The notes: a model not told the origin generated them from the letters alone. A stretch of DNA of 5,683 nt from an archaeon RBG_16_50_20 (GCA_001768965.1 MEMY01000069.1:3897-9579), one strand, 5' to 3'; numbered from the stretch's first letter, positions 1 to 5,262 are shown. Numbers and translations are program-made.

Positions 1-2
1 GA

Positions 3-53
3 GCTGTGAGGTTCGAATACGAGACTGAAGTGTACAGTGGTCAGCTTTTCTAG
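3..53 (+). CDS. Possible C-terminal tail of an upstream gene (partial)
   Basis: One frame is open from the left edge to a TAG at 51-53 and reads AVRFEYETEVYSGQLF. The alternation of charged and aromatic residues looks like a beta strand at the end of a real protein, and the other two plus frames stop within the first 30 bases. Sixteen residues are too few to name a family, and an open frame of this length is expected by chance, so the call is tentative. Confidence 0.22.
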   Translation, partial: AVRFEYETEVYSGQLF

Positions 54-61
54 TATGGTGT

Positions 62-460
62 ATGAAATCCGCAATCAACACGCCGTTCAACCTTGTAAAC
101 CCCCAAGCTGTGGCTCCGAGGCATGATTTCTTGACCGGAAACCTAGGGGTCAGACGGGCAAAGATCCAAATGCATTATCGGCGATGGAAAGGAAAGGGGG
201 CTGCTTCCACATTGGGATCTTATGAAATTGAATCAGCCCTTGTTGACCTCTATTCTTATTTGATACAGAATTCGGCAGGAATCGAATGCCTTGCATGGGA
301 GATGAGGATTCTTTGCCGCCCAGACCCCTCTATTCTACTATCGATAAGAGATTGTTTCGATACTTGGAAAATCAGCAAAACCCAAAGCGTATCAGAATTG
401 AACTGTTTGAGCAAATTCTGTCGTTTTGTTATGAGTGTTCTATCCCGTTTCGTGTTCTGA
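62..460 (+). CDS. Doubtful hypothetical protein, 132 aa
   Basis: An ATG-started frame of 132 codons ends in TGA at 458-460. I recognise no family. The N-terminal half is basic (HYRRWKGKG), and the middle (ESALVDLYSYLIQ) could form a helix. The C-terminal third is rich in Cys, Phe and Ser and reads poorly as protein. From about 256 to 513 a different plus frame is open and looks more protein-like there (STIDKRLFRYLE, then RIRIELFEQILSF), so the two frames compete. The downstream winged-helix frame at 503 is in the same frame as this one, separated by the TGA and 42 bases. The stretch may therefore be the decayed 5' part of one longer gene. No clear ribosome binding site or TATA box precedes the ATG. 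Confidence 0.25.
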   Translation: MKSAINTPFNLVNPQAVAPRHDFLTGNLGVRRAKIQMHYRRWKGKGAASTLGSYEIESALVDLYSYLIQNSAGIECLAWEMRILCRPDPSILLSIRDCFDTWKISKTQSVSELNCLSKFCRFVMSVLSRFVF

Positions 461-502
461 ACCGCTTTCTTCTTCCGCAGGGAGTCGCTGTCAGGATGGG
501 CA

Positions 503-960
503 ATGGCAAGTAAGACAAGAGCTTCAGTTGTGTTCGATCGACCAAAGATTGGTCAAATTCCTAGAGAGGACTACTATGCTGAGCGCCAGAGGCGTTGGGT
601 CTGGATCTTTCCGAAAATTGACAAACACTCGACCCTGAACCAGATCGTGGACTTGGACATTTTCTGTGGGATTCTCTTTTCACACAGCGTCAAGAAGCAG
701 GGCGTGGCGAAAGCAATCATTCAGATTCTAGTTGAGGAAAAAAGAGCCATGTACCTCAGGGATCTTCACTTCAAAGTGCTAGAGAGAATCAAGGTGAGCG
801 CCCAACGCTCAGCGACACCTACAAAGCGATGCTGAGAAGTGGTCTCTTGGAAAAGAAGTACAGGAATGAGCCGACCAAGCTCAGCGTTCAGTTCTCAAAT
901 CGACTGAGAGATCTAGCTTCCTATTGGGACAATTACCTCATAGCCAAGAAAGCGAACTAG
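503..960 (+). pseudogene. Winged-helix-type protein interrupted by a frameshift
   Basis: The reading frame from ATG 503 runs to a stop at 835, but the protein-like text continues in the neighbouring frame to a TAG at 958-960. Rejoining at about 793, as if one base were missing after AAG 791-793, gives about 153 residues. The C-terminal part then reads as a helix-turn-helix with a wing: AKAIIQILVEEKRAMYLRD is helix 1, HFKVLERIKGERP is helix 2, TLSDTYKAMLRSGLLEKK is the putative recognition helix, and KYRNEPTKLSVQFS is the beta wing, followed by the helix RLRDLASYWDNYL. This is the architecture of small archaeal DNA-binding regulators, but I cannot assign a named family. The N-terminal 50 residues are basic and unrecognised. 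Slippage motifs of the usual kind are absent, so either a genuine mutation or a sequencing indel is likely. A T-rich terminator-like element follows directly. Confidence 0.5.
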
Positions 961-963
961 CTA

Positions 964-1005
964 TCCAATTTTTTGGAGTGTTCATGATTACTCCAATTTT
1001 TTGGA
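964..1005 (+). terminator. T-rich terminator built from a repeated 14-mer
   Basis: TCCAATTTTTTGGA occurs twice, at 964-977 and 992-1005, only 28 bases apart. Each copy can pair TCCAA with TTGGA around four T. In addition TTGGAGT (973-979) pairs perfectly with ACTCCAA (990-996) around a 10-base loop, and T6 (997-1002) follows. On the plus strand this gives two T6 runs just after the stop at 960, the form expected for archaeal termination. It sits between convergent genes. On the minus strand the runs are A6, so it should serve mainly the plus-strand transcript. Confidence 0.55.
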
Positions 1006-1008
1006 CGC

Positions 1009-1434
1009 TTAAGCGGTGTATCTTGTGTCCGCCTTAGTTGGCGGGGGTGGGGCTTGAGGCTGTGGAATCGGTGGCAACGGTGGAGGGATATTCAGACTTC
1101 TTGAGATCAGGATCGCGTCCGCCATCGCTGCATTAGAAACGGCCTGAACCAATTGGACGGGCGGAGCTTTCTGCGCCTTGTGATCTTCAATGATCTTCTG
1201 TGTTTCCTCACTTGCGCCACTAATCTTCGCCTTGCCCTTGATGCTGATCTGAGCAATGGATGGTACGAAGCTGACGGTAAAGATAAAGGGCGCATCCAAC
1301 GACCCGTCTGAGCGTTGGTTGATATCGAGCATATTGATGTTGACCCCTATCTGGACCTGTGGCGGCATGGGTCGGTCGATTTCCCAGAATCTCTCGGCTG
1401 ACATGCTTGTCACAAAGATGTTCACTTGCAGCAA
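1009..1434 (-). CDS. Archaeal SecB-like protein (MJ0357-type)
   Basis: The 141-residue product matches the layout of SecB-fold proteins: a first strand and turn (LQVNIFVTSMSAERFW), a second strand (PQVQIGVNINML), then FIFTVSFVPSIAQISIKGKAKISG, and a helical end (EETQKIIEDHKAQKAPPVQLVQAVSNA). It closes with LNIPPPLPPIPQP, the proline-rich ending I associate with the archaeal SecB-like family. SecB proteins hold unfolded clients in the cytoplasm, but a role in this organism is inferred from fold only. Residues 117-132 are almost all proline. The start is TTG at 1434; the frame is open upstream to a stop near 1479 without ATG or GTG. A TATA-like GTTTAAAG (minus strand, 1482-1475) would place transcription start near 1453 and fits the TTG. 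The gene diverges from the AbrB-like gene and stands alone. Confidence 0.72.
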   Translation of the reverse strand: MLQVNIFVTSMSAERFWEIDRPMPPQVQIGVNINMLDINQRSDGSLDAPFIFTVSFVPSIAQISIKGKAKISGASEETQKIIEDHKAQKAPPVQLVQAVSNAAMADAILISRSLNIPPPLPPIPQPQAPPPPTKADTRYTA

Positions 1435-1474
1435 GTAGCTTACACGACGAGTTTCATCGGAAGCGTCAATGCCG

Positions 1475-1482
1475 CTTTAAAC
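1475..1482 (-). promoter_or_regulatory. TATA-like box for the SecB-like gene
   Basis: On the minus strand GTTTAAAG lies about 45 bases before the TTG start at 1434. Archaeal transcription normally begins about 25 bases downstream of the TATA centre, which would be near 1453 and leave a leader of roughly 20 bases. The motif is AT-rich in a mixed background, but it is short and was found by eye. Confidence 0.35.
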
Positions 1483-1559
1483 GTTGTCACCTGTCTGCCA
1501 TGAGTTCACATTTTGACTGCGCGAAATTGACTAGAACTTGCATGGAACCCCTTTAGGTG

Positions 1560-1588
1560 AAATTCCGTCAGAATTTACATCGGAATTT
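1560..1588 (+). promoter_or_regulatory. Perfect inverted repeat, probable operator of the AbrB-like gene
   Basis: AAATTCCG (1560-1567) and CGGAATTT (1581-1588) are exact reverse complements around a 13-base spacer, 20 bases before the ATG at 1608. The spacer contains AATTTACA (1572-1579), a weak TATA-like match about 30 bases before the ATG. The hexamer GAATTT also occurs as a direct repeat, at 1571 and 1583. A symmetric site straddling the core promoter is the usual form of an operator for a dimeric repressor. The adjacent gene encodes a likely DNA-binding protein, so autoregulation is the simplest reading. Confidence 0.45.
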
Positions 1589-1607
1589 GAACCCGAAGTG
1601 GTCTTGA

Positions 1608-1862
1608 ATGAAAGAAGCTGTCGCAAGTTTCGTGATAACGAAAAAGAGGATGCAAAACGGTCGGGTCTACGAGTCGCCGCGCATATACCTGCCCACCAAG
1701 CTTACCACAGACTCCAATTTCCCATTTCTTGGAGGGTCCGAGAAACTGTTCGTGAGAGTTGCAGGCAAGAGACTTGTGGTTGAGCGTGCGCCCAGAGAAA
1801 TCCTGCGAAGGTTCGGGCGTTTACCGAAACCCAAGCGCCGCTCCAAGTCGCGGAGACACTAG
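1608..1862 (+). CDS. Small AbrB/SpoVT-like basic protein
   Basis: The 84-residue product centres on RVYESPRIYLPTKLTTDSNF and then a SEKLFVRVAGKRLVVERAP strand pair (about residues 19-62). This resembles the AbrB swapped-hairpin motif, in which a strand leads into IPxxL, a turn, and then VxVxxxRLVVE. Such proteins act as dimeric DNA-binding regulators or as antitoxins. One copy of the motif is present, which is normal for the family. The C-terminal tail is very basic (KPKRRSKSRR) and could contact nucleic acid. The ATG at 1608 directly follows an in-frame TGA (1605-1607), so no longer start is possible. An inverted repeat lies just upstream. The gene converges on alaX, and the two stop codons overlap. 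No toxin gene is adjacent. The AbrB assignment rests on pattern only; a ribosomal-type or other small RNA-binding protein is an alternative. Confidence 0.6.
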   Translation: MKEAVASFVITKKRMQNGRVYESPRIYLPTKLTTDSNFPFLGGSEKLFVRVAGKRLVVERAPREILRRFGRLPKPKRRSKSRRH

Positions 1863-2617
1863 TCCCCAACTGAGAAGTGCAGCCGGAACGTTCCCTCCGG
1901 CATTTCCTCGGCTCTGAGGTTGGACAGTTTCCCTATCTCTTTGATGTTCGCGACATGGGTGCCTCCACAGGGGATTGGCTCACAGCCCTCGATGGTCACT
2001 ATCCGGACCTCATCAAGGTCGGGAAGCCTTTCGAAGTTAGGCGCATTTTCGAGGACGGCCTTACCCTCCCCGGGTTTGAGAAATTCGATTCTGACTTGAC
2101 CGCCTTCGTTTATCATTTCATTGGCCACATCGTCGACTTGGCGAATGTCGTGTGGATTAGGAGGTTTTCCTCGGTATCCCACATAGCACGGTTCGTCGAG
2201 CCAGGAGTCTGTCGTTTCAACTCGCGCGAAGGTTGTTTTTGCGAGGCAATGGTCGAGGAGATGAGCAGCTGTATGCCTTCTCATAACTAGGTACCTGTAG
2301 CTCCAGTCCAACTCGCACGAAACGTGCCCAGTTGAAGGCGTCCCGGTCACGATTTTGCCCCAATGAACAACGACGCCTCGATGAAAGATCGCCTTCTTGA
2401 TCTCCAAAGCAAACTGGTCGGATGCCATCTTGCCGCGGTCAGAGGGCTGTCCGCCTCCTTTCGGGTGAAAAATTGTCTTGTCAAGGAGAAGATATGCCTG
2501 AGTTCGTTTTTCGGGGACGACCTTGACGACTTTCGCTTCTGCCTTTGCGAGCTCCATTTGTTTCAGGTAGAGAAGCTCTGTTTTTGCAAGTCCAGAGGTT
2601 ATCTCGTCGAGATTCAT
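1859..2617 (-). CDS. alaX: Alanyl-tRNA editing protein AlaX (AlaX-M type)
   Basis: AlaX is a free-standing relative of the AlaRS editing domain. It hydrolyses mischarged Ser-tRNA(Ala), and in some forms Gly-tRNA(Ala), in the cytoplasm. From the ATG at 2617 the product is 252 residues. In this numbering it shows HPKGGGQPSDRG at about 51-62, the zinc-binding pair in RRHTAAHLLDH (His115 and His119) and the second pair in CGGTHVANIKEIG (Cys217 and His221). The hydrolytic site therefore looks complete. Length and the glycine-rich motif fit the AlaX-M class, which lacks the AlaRS C-Ala domain. The frame also has an ATG at 2650 that would add 11 residues (MARPSRGRVRA). I prefer 2617 because a GGGAGGG purine tract sits about 9 bases before it and homologues begin close to the TELLYLK segment. 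The TATA-like box at 2672-2679 would suit either start. Confidence 0.92.
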   Translation of the reverse strand: MNLDEITSGLAKTELLYLKQMELAKAEAKVVKVVPEKRTQAYLLLDKTIFHPKGGGQPSDRGKMASDQFALEIKKAIFHRGVVVHWGKIVTGTPSTGHVSCELDWSYRYLVMRRHTAAHLLDHCLAKTTFARVETTDSWLDEPCYVGYRGKPPNPHDIRQVDDVANEMINEGGQVRIEFLKPGEGKAVLENAPNFERLPDLDEVRIVTIEGCEPIPCGGTHVANIKEIGKLSNLRAEEMPEGTFRLHFSVGD

Positions 2618-2627
2618 TGCTCGCACC

Positions 2628-2634
2628 CTCCCGC
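2628..2634 (-). promoter_or_regulatory. Ribosome binding site that favours the 2617 start of alaX
   Basis: On the minus strand the tract GGGAGGG is followed by TGCGAGCA and then the ATG at 2617. This is a good match to the anti-Shine-Dalgarno end of 16S rRNA at normal spacing. It argues against the longer start at 2650, which has no such tract. Confidence 0.45.
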
Positions 2635-2671
2635 GGCTTGGGCGCGCCATCGGATTGGGGCCGCCTAGACG

Positions 2672-2679
2672 CTTATAAG
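2672..2679. promoter_or_regulatory. Palindromic TATA-like box between divergent genes
   Basis: CTTATAAG reads the same on both strands and sits between alaX (-) and the DUF4382 gene (+). A start site about 25 bases away would fall near 2650 on the minus strand and near 2701 on the plus strand, both just ahead of the coding starts. It could therefore be one bidirectional promoter core. A second weaker motif, TATAGG at 2691-2696, could serve the plus-strand gene separately. Confidence 0.45.
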
Positions 2680-2713
2680 AAAACGTTCTGTATAGGTCGG
2701 GCGCTGATTTGCG

Positions 2714-3214
2714 GTGAACTCCAAACAGATCGTAGCAGCCATTTCAGTGGTTGCTCTACTGGTCATCTTAGTATACCCTGCGCTCGCAGCGGGGGCTGTC
2801 GGAGTGCAGATTCGCTCTTCGAAGATGGAGAAAGCCGACTATGTCTTCGTTACGATTGGAGGCGTGTGGGTGCACCGGTCGGGGCAGTCTGAATCGGAAG
2901 GATGGCAGCTAATCTCAAATCAGTCGCAAACACTGGACTTAGTTACATTGGAAAACACAACCACGCTGTTCGGAAAGGGGCAGATCTCGCTGGGTGATTA
3001 TGACACTGTCAGGATGGAGATATCCAACATAACCTGGGTCTTCAACAAGACAACGACGAATCTTGAGGTTGAGTCCTCACAGATTCAGTCGAACCTTGAT
3101 TTCACTGTCCAGGCCGGCAGAGAAACAATAATCACACTTGTCTTGACCGGCCAGCACCAGGAGATACGTGGGACAAACTTCTTTGTCCCAACGCTTACCG
3201 CGACTCTGGGCTGA
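2714..3214 (+). CDS. Secreted DUF4382-type protein
   Basis: The 166-residue product begins with a Sec signal: MNSKQ, a hydrophobic stretch (residues 6-20) and a likely cleavage after the ALAAG region (about 23-27). The rest follows the beta-rich DUF4382 pattern: ADYVFVTIGGVWVHR, then a GWQLIS strand with LDLVTLENTTTLFG, then ISLGDYDTVRMEISNITWVF, and finally VQAGRETIITLVLTG with FVPTLTATL at the end. The function of DUF4382 proteins is unknown; they are exported and resemble carbohydrate- or surface-associated beta-sandwich domains. Four N-glycosylation sequons (NQS, NTT, NIT, NKT) fit an archaeal extracellular location. There is no C-terminal anchor and no clear lipobox. The start is GTG at 2714, with no in-frame ATG before the signal peptide. 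The Dcd-like gene follows on the same strand after 67 bases. Confidence 0.75.
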   Translation: MNSKQIVAAISVVALLVILVYPALAAGAVGVQIRSSKMEKADYVFVTIGGVWVHRSGQSESEGWQLISNQSQTLDLVTLENTTTLFGKGQISLGDYDTVRMEISNITWVFNKTTTNLEVESSQIQSNLDFTVQAGRETIITLVLTGQHQEIRGTNFFVPTLTATLG

Positions 3215-3281
3215 ACCATTCCCCGTGCAAGAAAGCTAATCCAAAAATAGTCAACTTCATTGTAAGAGGCAGGGAACGATT

Positions 3282-3806
3282 TTGGCGATCGCCGGGAAAG
3301 AGCAACTGACTAAGATGATTCAGGCGTACAGGTGCATACACCCCTTCGATTATGCGCTTATGGATGGAGATGGGTATGTTCTCACAGTGCGGGATGAGAC
3401 GACACTGCACTACCTTGAGCATCGCAATGTAGTCTCTTTTGAGATCGTCTTCACGCCACCCACCTACGTCTCACACCTTACTGCGAAGAGTAAGTATGGC
3501 AGAATGGGGCTGTCCTTCCTCAATGCCGCAAAGGTTCACAGCGGTTTCGTAGGGCGCCTAGCACTGGAGTTGGTCAACCTCAGTAACGGAAGACAAACGA
3601 TTACGATCAAGCGAGGAGATCCGCTCATGCACATTGAGTATATCTCACGAGAAGGCAACCCAGCACCATACAAGGGCGACTATATGTTCCAATACATGAC
3701 GGACGACGAAGTATCCCTTTACACCGGGATCCTGAAGGAGCATTTCAAGGGCCTATTCGATCCTGCGGAACTCGACAAAATGGCAAAAGAAAGAGTGCGT
3801 GGCTGA
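3282..3806 (+). CDS. dCTP deaminase/dUTPase-fold protein with diverged active site
   Basis: The 174-residue product has the order of elements of the Dcd/dUTPase family. It opens with KEQLTKMIQAYRCIHPFDYA, then the strand GYVLTVRDE (31-39) and AKSKYGRMGLSFL (68-80) in the place of the family's R-S-S-x-x-R-x-G motif. HSGFVGRLALELVN (86-99) carries Glu96 where dCTP deaminases have their catalytic Glu, and APYKGDYMFQ (128-137) matches the C-terminal segment. Dcd deaminates dCTP to dUTP, and relatives hydrolyse dUTP. Here the first Arg and second Ser of the RSS motif are Lys, and the usual Asp before PGF is His86. Activity or specificity may therefore have changed, so I give no gene symbol. The start is TTG 3282; the only later ATG, at 3315, would remove the first conserved helix. 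It ends 3 bases from the convergent membrane-protein gene. Confidence 0.78.
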   Translation: MAIAGKEQLTKMIQAYRCIHPFDYALMDGDGYVLTVRDETTLHYLEHRNVVSFEIVFTPPTYVSHLTAKSKYGRMGLSFLNAAKVHSGFVGRLALELVNLSNGRQTITIKRGDPLMHIEYISREGNPAPYKGDYMFQYMTDDEVSLYTGILKEHFKGLFDPAELDKMAKERVRG

Positions 3807-3809
3807 CAC

Positions 3810-4736
3810 TTAGCGACGTCCTAGTTTCGCCGCTTTCTTCTTAGCCCTGAACATGACCTGGATAACGACCACAAGTCCCAACGAGAGCACAACCACACCG
3901 GTCATAATCCATTCCTTCTGCCCAGTCCCGACGTCGACTCGAAGTATGTTCCCCGCGGCTTGCGCCAATCCTGGAATGATTATCTCAGCGCTGTAGGTGT
4001 AGCTTGAGAAAAGTGTCACACTCTTATTGAGTTGGGAAGCTTCGACTGATGCAGCGAATATCACCGGCGGAGTATATCGCCATGTCGTTGTATTATTCGA
4101 AAGGTTGTAGGTTCTCTCCCATTGGTCGATCGGGACATTCAGTGGTCTGAAGTCAAGGACTGTAAAGTTGCCTACGTAGTTTGCGGCCTCTGGACCAGTA
4201 ACTGACTGCGTCTCGTCGACGAAGAAGTTGACCGCCCTTATGGTTGCGTTGGGGTCATTCACGAACAAGCTCGCGTTGGCATAGAAGTCCAATACCGGCC
4301 TAAAGTATTCTCTTCCGACTGTGTTGTAACTGAGATTGCCCGCGCGAAGATCAGCGGAAACGTTGAACATCCTCCATGTTGTGTTCACAGCCGCGATATC
4401 GCCCTTCCTCTCTGAGACTCCCACGATGCTCGTCGCGATAGTCAAATTGAGCCAAGTGGCATTCGACCAAACACGGATCGTCAAAGCTGAGAATGATGCA
4501 GAGGGATCAACTTTTCTCAGCGCATCGTTGAAGGCAGCAGACATGTTCGAGTTCTGTGATGCGTCAAGAGCGATCGACTGGTTGACGAACTTCGTCATGT
4601 TCTGGTGAACGGAGAGGTTCATGCTAGTTTGAAAGTGTTCCTTGTCGAAGGTCGCAGTGATATTTGCTGCAGAGACCGGCGCGGCGTACACAGAAGCCAG
4701 AACCAAGAGTAGAATGATGATCGCTATTGTCCGCAA
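3810..4736 (-). CDS. Membrane-anchored surface glycoprotein, unknown function
   Basis: The 308-residue product has a signal peptide (residues 1-23, ending near PVSAA), a long extracellular region, one C-terminal membrane span (about 276-296) and a basic cytoplasmic tail (RAKKKAAKLGRR). This is a type I topology with the bulk outside the cell. I count 17 N-x-S/T sequons, none with Pro at x, spread through the outer domain, which suits an N-glycosylated archaeal envelope protein. There is no recognisable enzyme motif; segments such as FSALTIRVWSNATWLNLTIA and TTWRYTPPVIFAASVE suggest beta structure. I do not recognise the family. Similar architectures occur in S-layer-associated and orphan surface proteins. 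The start is TTG 4736; an in-frame TGA lies 21 bases upstream, so no earlier start exists. CTTAAATAG (minus strand, 4801-4793) is a likely TATA box. Confidence 0.8.
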   Translation of the reverse strand: MRTIAIIILLLVLASVYAAPVSAANITATFDKEHFQTSMNLSVHQNMTKFVNQSIALDASQNSNMSAAFNDALRKVDPSASFSALTIRVWSNATWLNLTIATSIVGVSERKGDIAAVNTTWRMFNVSADLRAGNLSYNTVGREYFRPVLDFYANASLFVNDPNATIRAVNFFVDETQSVTGPEAANYVGNFTVLDFRPLNVPIDQWERTYNLSNNTTTWRYTPPVIFAASVEASQLNKSVTLFSSYTYSAEIIIPGLAQAAGNILRVDVGTGQKEWIMTGVVVLSLGLVVVIQVMFRAKKKAAKLGRR

Positions 4737-4792
4737 GACTTGACACTGCTCGTCTCATTGATACAGATGTAGCGCAACCAGAACTACCCTCA

Positions 4793-4801
4793 CTATTTAA
4801 G
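4793..4801. promoter_or_regulatory. TATA-like box between the glycoprotein and homing endonuclease genes
   Basis: CTATTTAAG on the plus strand reads CTTAAATAG on the minus strand. On the minus strand it predicts a start near 4772, about 36 bases before the TTG at 4736. On the plus strand it would start near 4822, about 40 bases before the ATG at 4863. The minus-strand reading is the better TATA match. Whether the endonuclease uses it is open. Confidence 0.38.
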
Positions 4802-4862
4802 CCTCCAGCCCACCCGACCTCTTTCAACGTTCAACCTGCACAATTCAGGAAGTCGCAAAGCG

Positions 4863-5228
4863 ATGAACACAAGACTGAGACCTGACTGGGTCAGGGGTTT
4901 TCTTGAGGGCGAAGGCTGTTTCACTGTTTCGAGTAAAGACGGTGGTTACCCTAGATTTATCGCCGTGCAAAAGTCTCCGGAAATATTGCGCATGATTCGC
5001 GATCAGCTAAAGATAGGGGCAGTATATCCAAATCATCATCTAAAATACCCTTGTTGGATATGGCAGGTCGCTAATCTCGATGATCTCGTTGTTTTGATAG
5101 ATTTCTTCGACTACAGGATTGAAGAGCCAACAAAGAGAAAACAATTCCAGAAGTGGTTGAAGGCCTTTAGGGTTTATCGAAATGGCTCAGAATCATCTCA
5201 AAGAAAGGTAATGAACGTTCGCAGATAG
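4863..5228 (+). CDS. Free-standing LAGLIDADG homing endonuclease, single motif
   Basis: The 121-residue product carries one LAGLIDADG helix, WVRGFLEGEGCF (residues 9-20), with acidic residues at the usual metal-binding end (Glu17). The strands and helix of this fold follow: RFIAVQKSPEILRMIRDQL, then IGAVYPN and YPCWIWQVANLDDLVVLIDFF. The C-terminal helix is basic (KRKQFQKWLKAF). A single motif implies a homodimer that cuts a near-palindromic long site. Such enzymes normally sit in group I, archaeal BHB or tRNA/rRNA introns or in inteins. This one lies in an intergenic slot, divergent from the glycoprotein gene and convergent with etfA, with no split gene around it. It may be a free-standing mobile gene or a relic recruited for another role. 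The motif looks intact. The ATG at 4863 is preceded by CAGGAAGT about 12 bases upstream. Confidence 0.85.
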   Translation: MNTRLRPDWVRGFLEGEGCFTVSSKDGGYPRFIAVQKSPEILRMIRDQLKIGAVYPNHHLKYPCWIWQVANLDDLVVLIDFFDYRIEEPTKRKQFQKWLKAFRVYRNGSESSQRKVMNVRR

Positions 5229-5262
5229 ATTGCCCGCGTTTCTTGGCGCAGTGCATCAAGAA

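Larger units (their letters stand above)
1..502. other. Region without a confident gene, possibly decayed coding sequence
   Basis: Several short plus frames are open but none is convincing: frame 2 from 62 to 460, frame 1 from about 256 to 513, and frame 3 from 435 to 638. The best-looking protein text jumps between frames, as expected for an eroded gene or for plain non-coding DNA. A GTTCGAAT string at 11-18 resembles a tRNA T-loop, but the flanks do not pair. No minus-strand gene, repeat array or clear promoter was seen. Confidence 0.4.

Noticed and set aside
7..27. GTTCGAAT near the left edge as the T-loop of a tRNA 3' end
   Set aside because: The five bases on each side do not pair as a T-stem, and no acceptor stem or CCA-like end follows.
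1107..1295. Arg-rich minus-strand frame inside the SecB-like gene
   Set aside because: Low-complexity basic text in an alternate frame of a clear gene; the SecB-like frame explains the sequence.
1538..1783. Plus-strand frame of 81 codons overlapping the AbrB-like gene
   Set aside because: It overlaps the better frame at 1608-1862, is rich in Arg and Cys without structure, and matches no domain pattern.
1877..2290. Plus-strand open frame of 137 codons opposite alaX
   Set aside because: It lies entirely antisense to alaX, whose motifs are unambiguous, so it is a shadow of that gene.
4336..4608. Plus-strand frame of 90 codons opposite the glycoprotein gene
   Set aside because: It is fully antisense to the glycoprotein gene and has no promoter, ribosome site or recognisable motif.
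4624..4827. Minus-strand frame with ATG (including ATG at 4758) over the start of the glycoprotein gene
   Set aside because: It is out of frame with the signal peptide and membrane protein, and its text has no domain-like features.
5229..5262. Terminator or attachment site between the homing endonuclease and etfA
   Set aside because: The 34 bases show no T-run, no convincing hairpin and no direct repeat.
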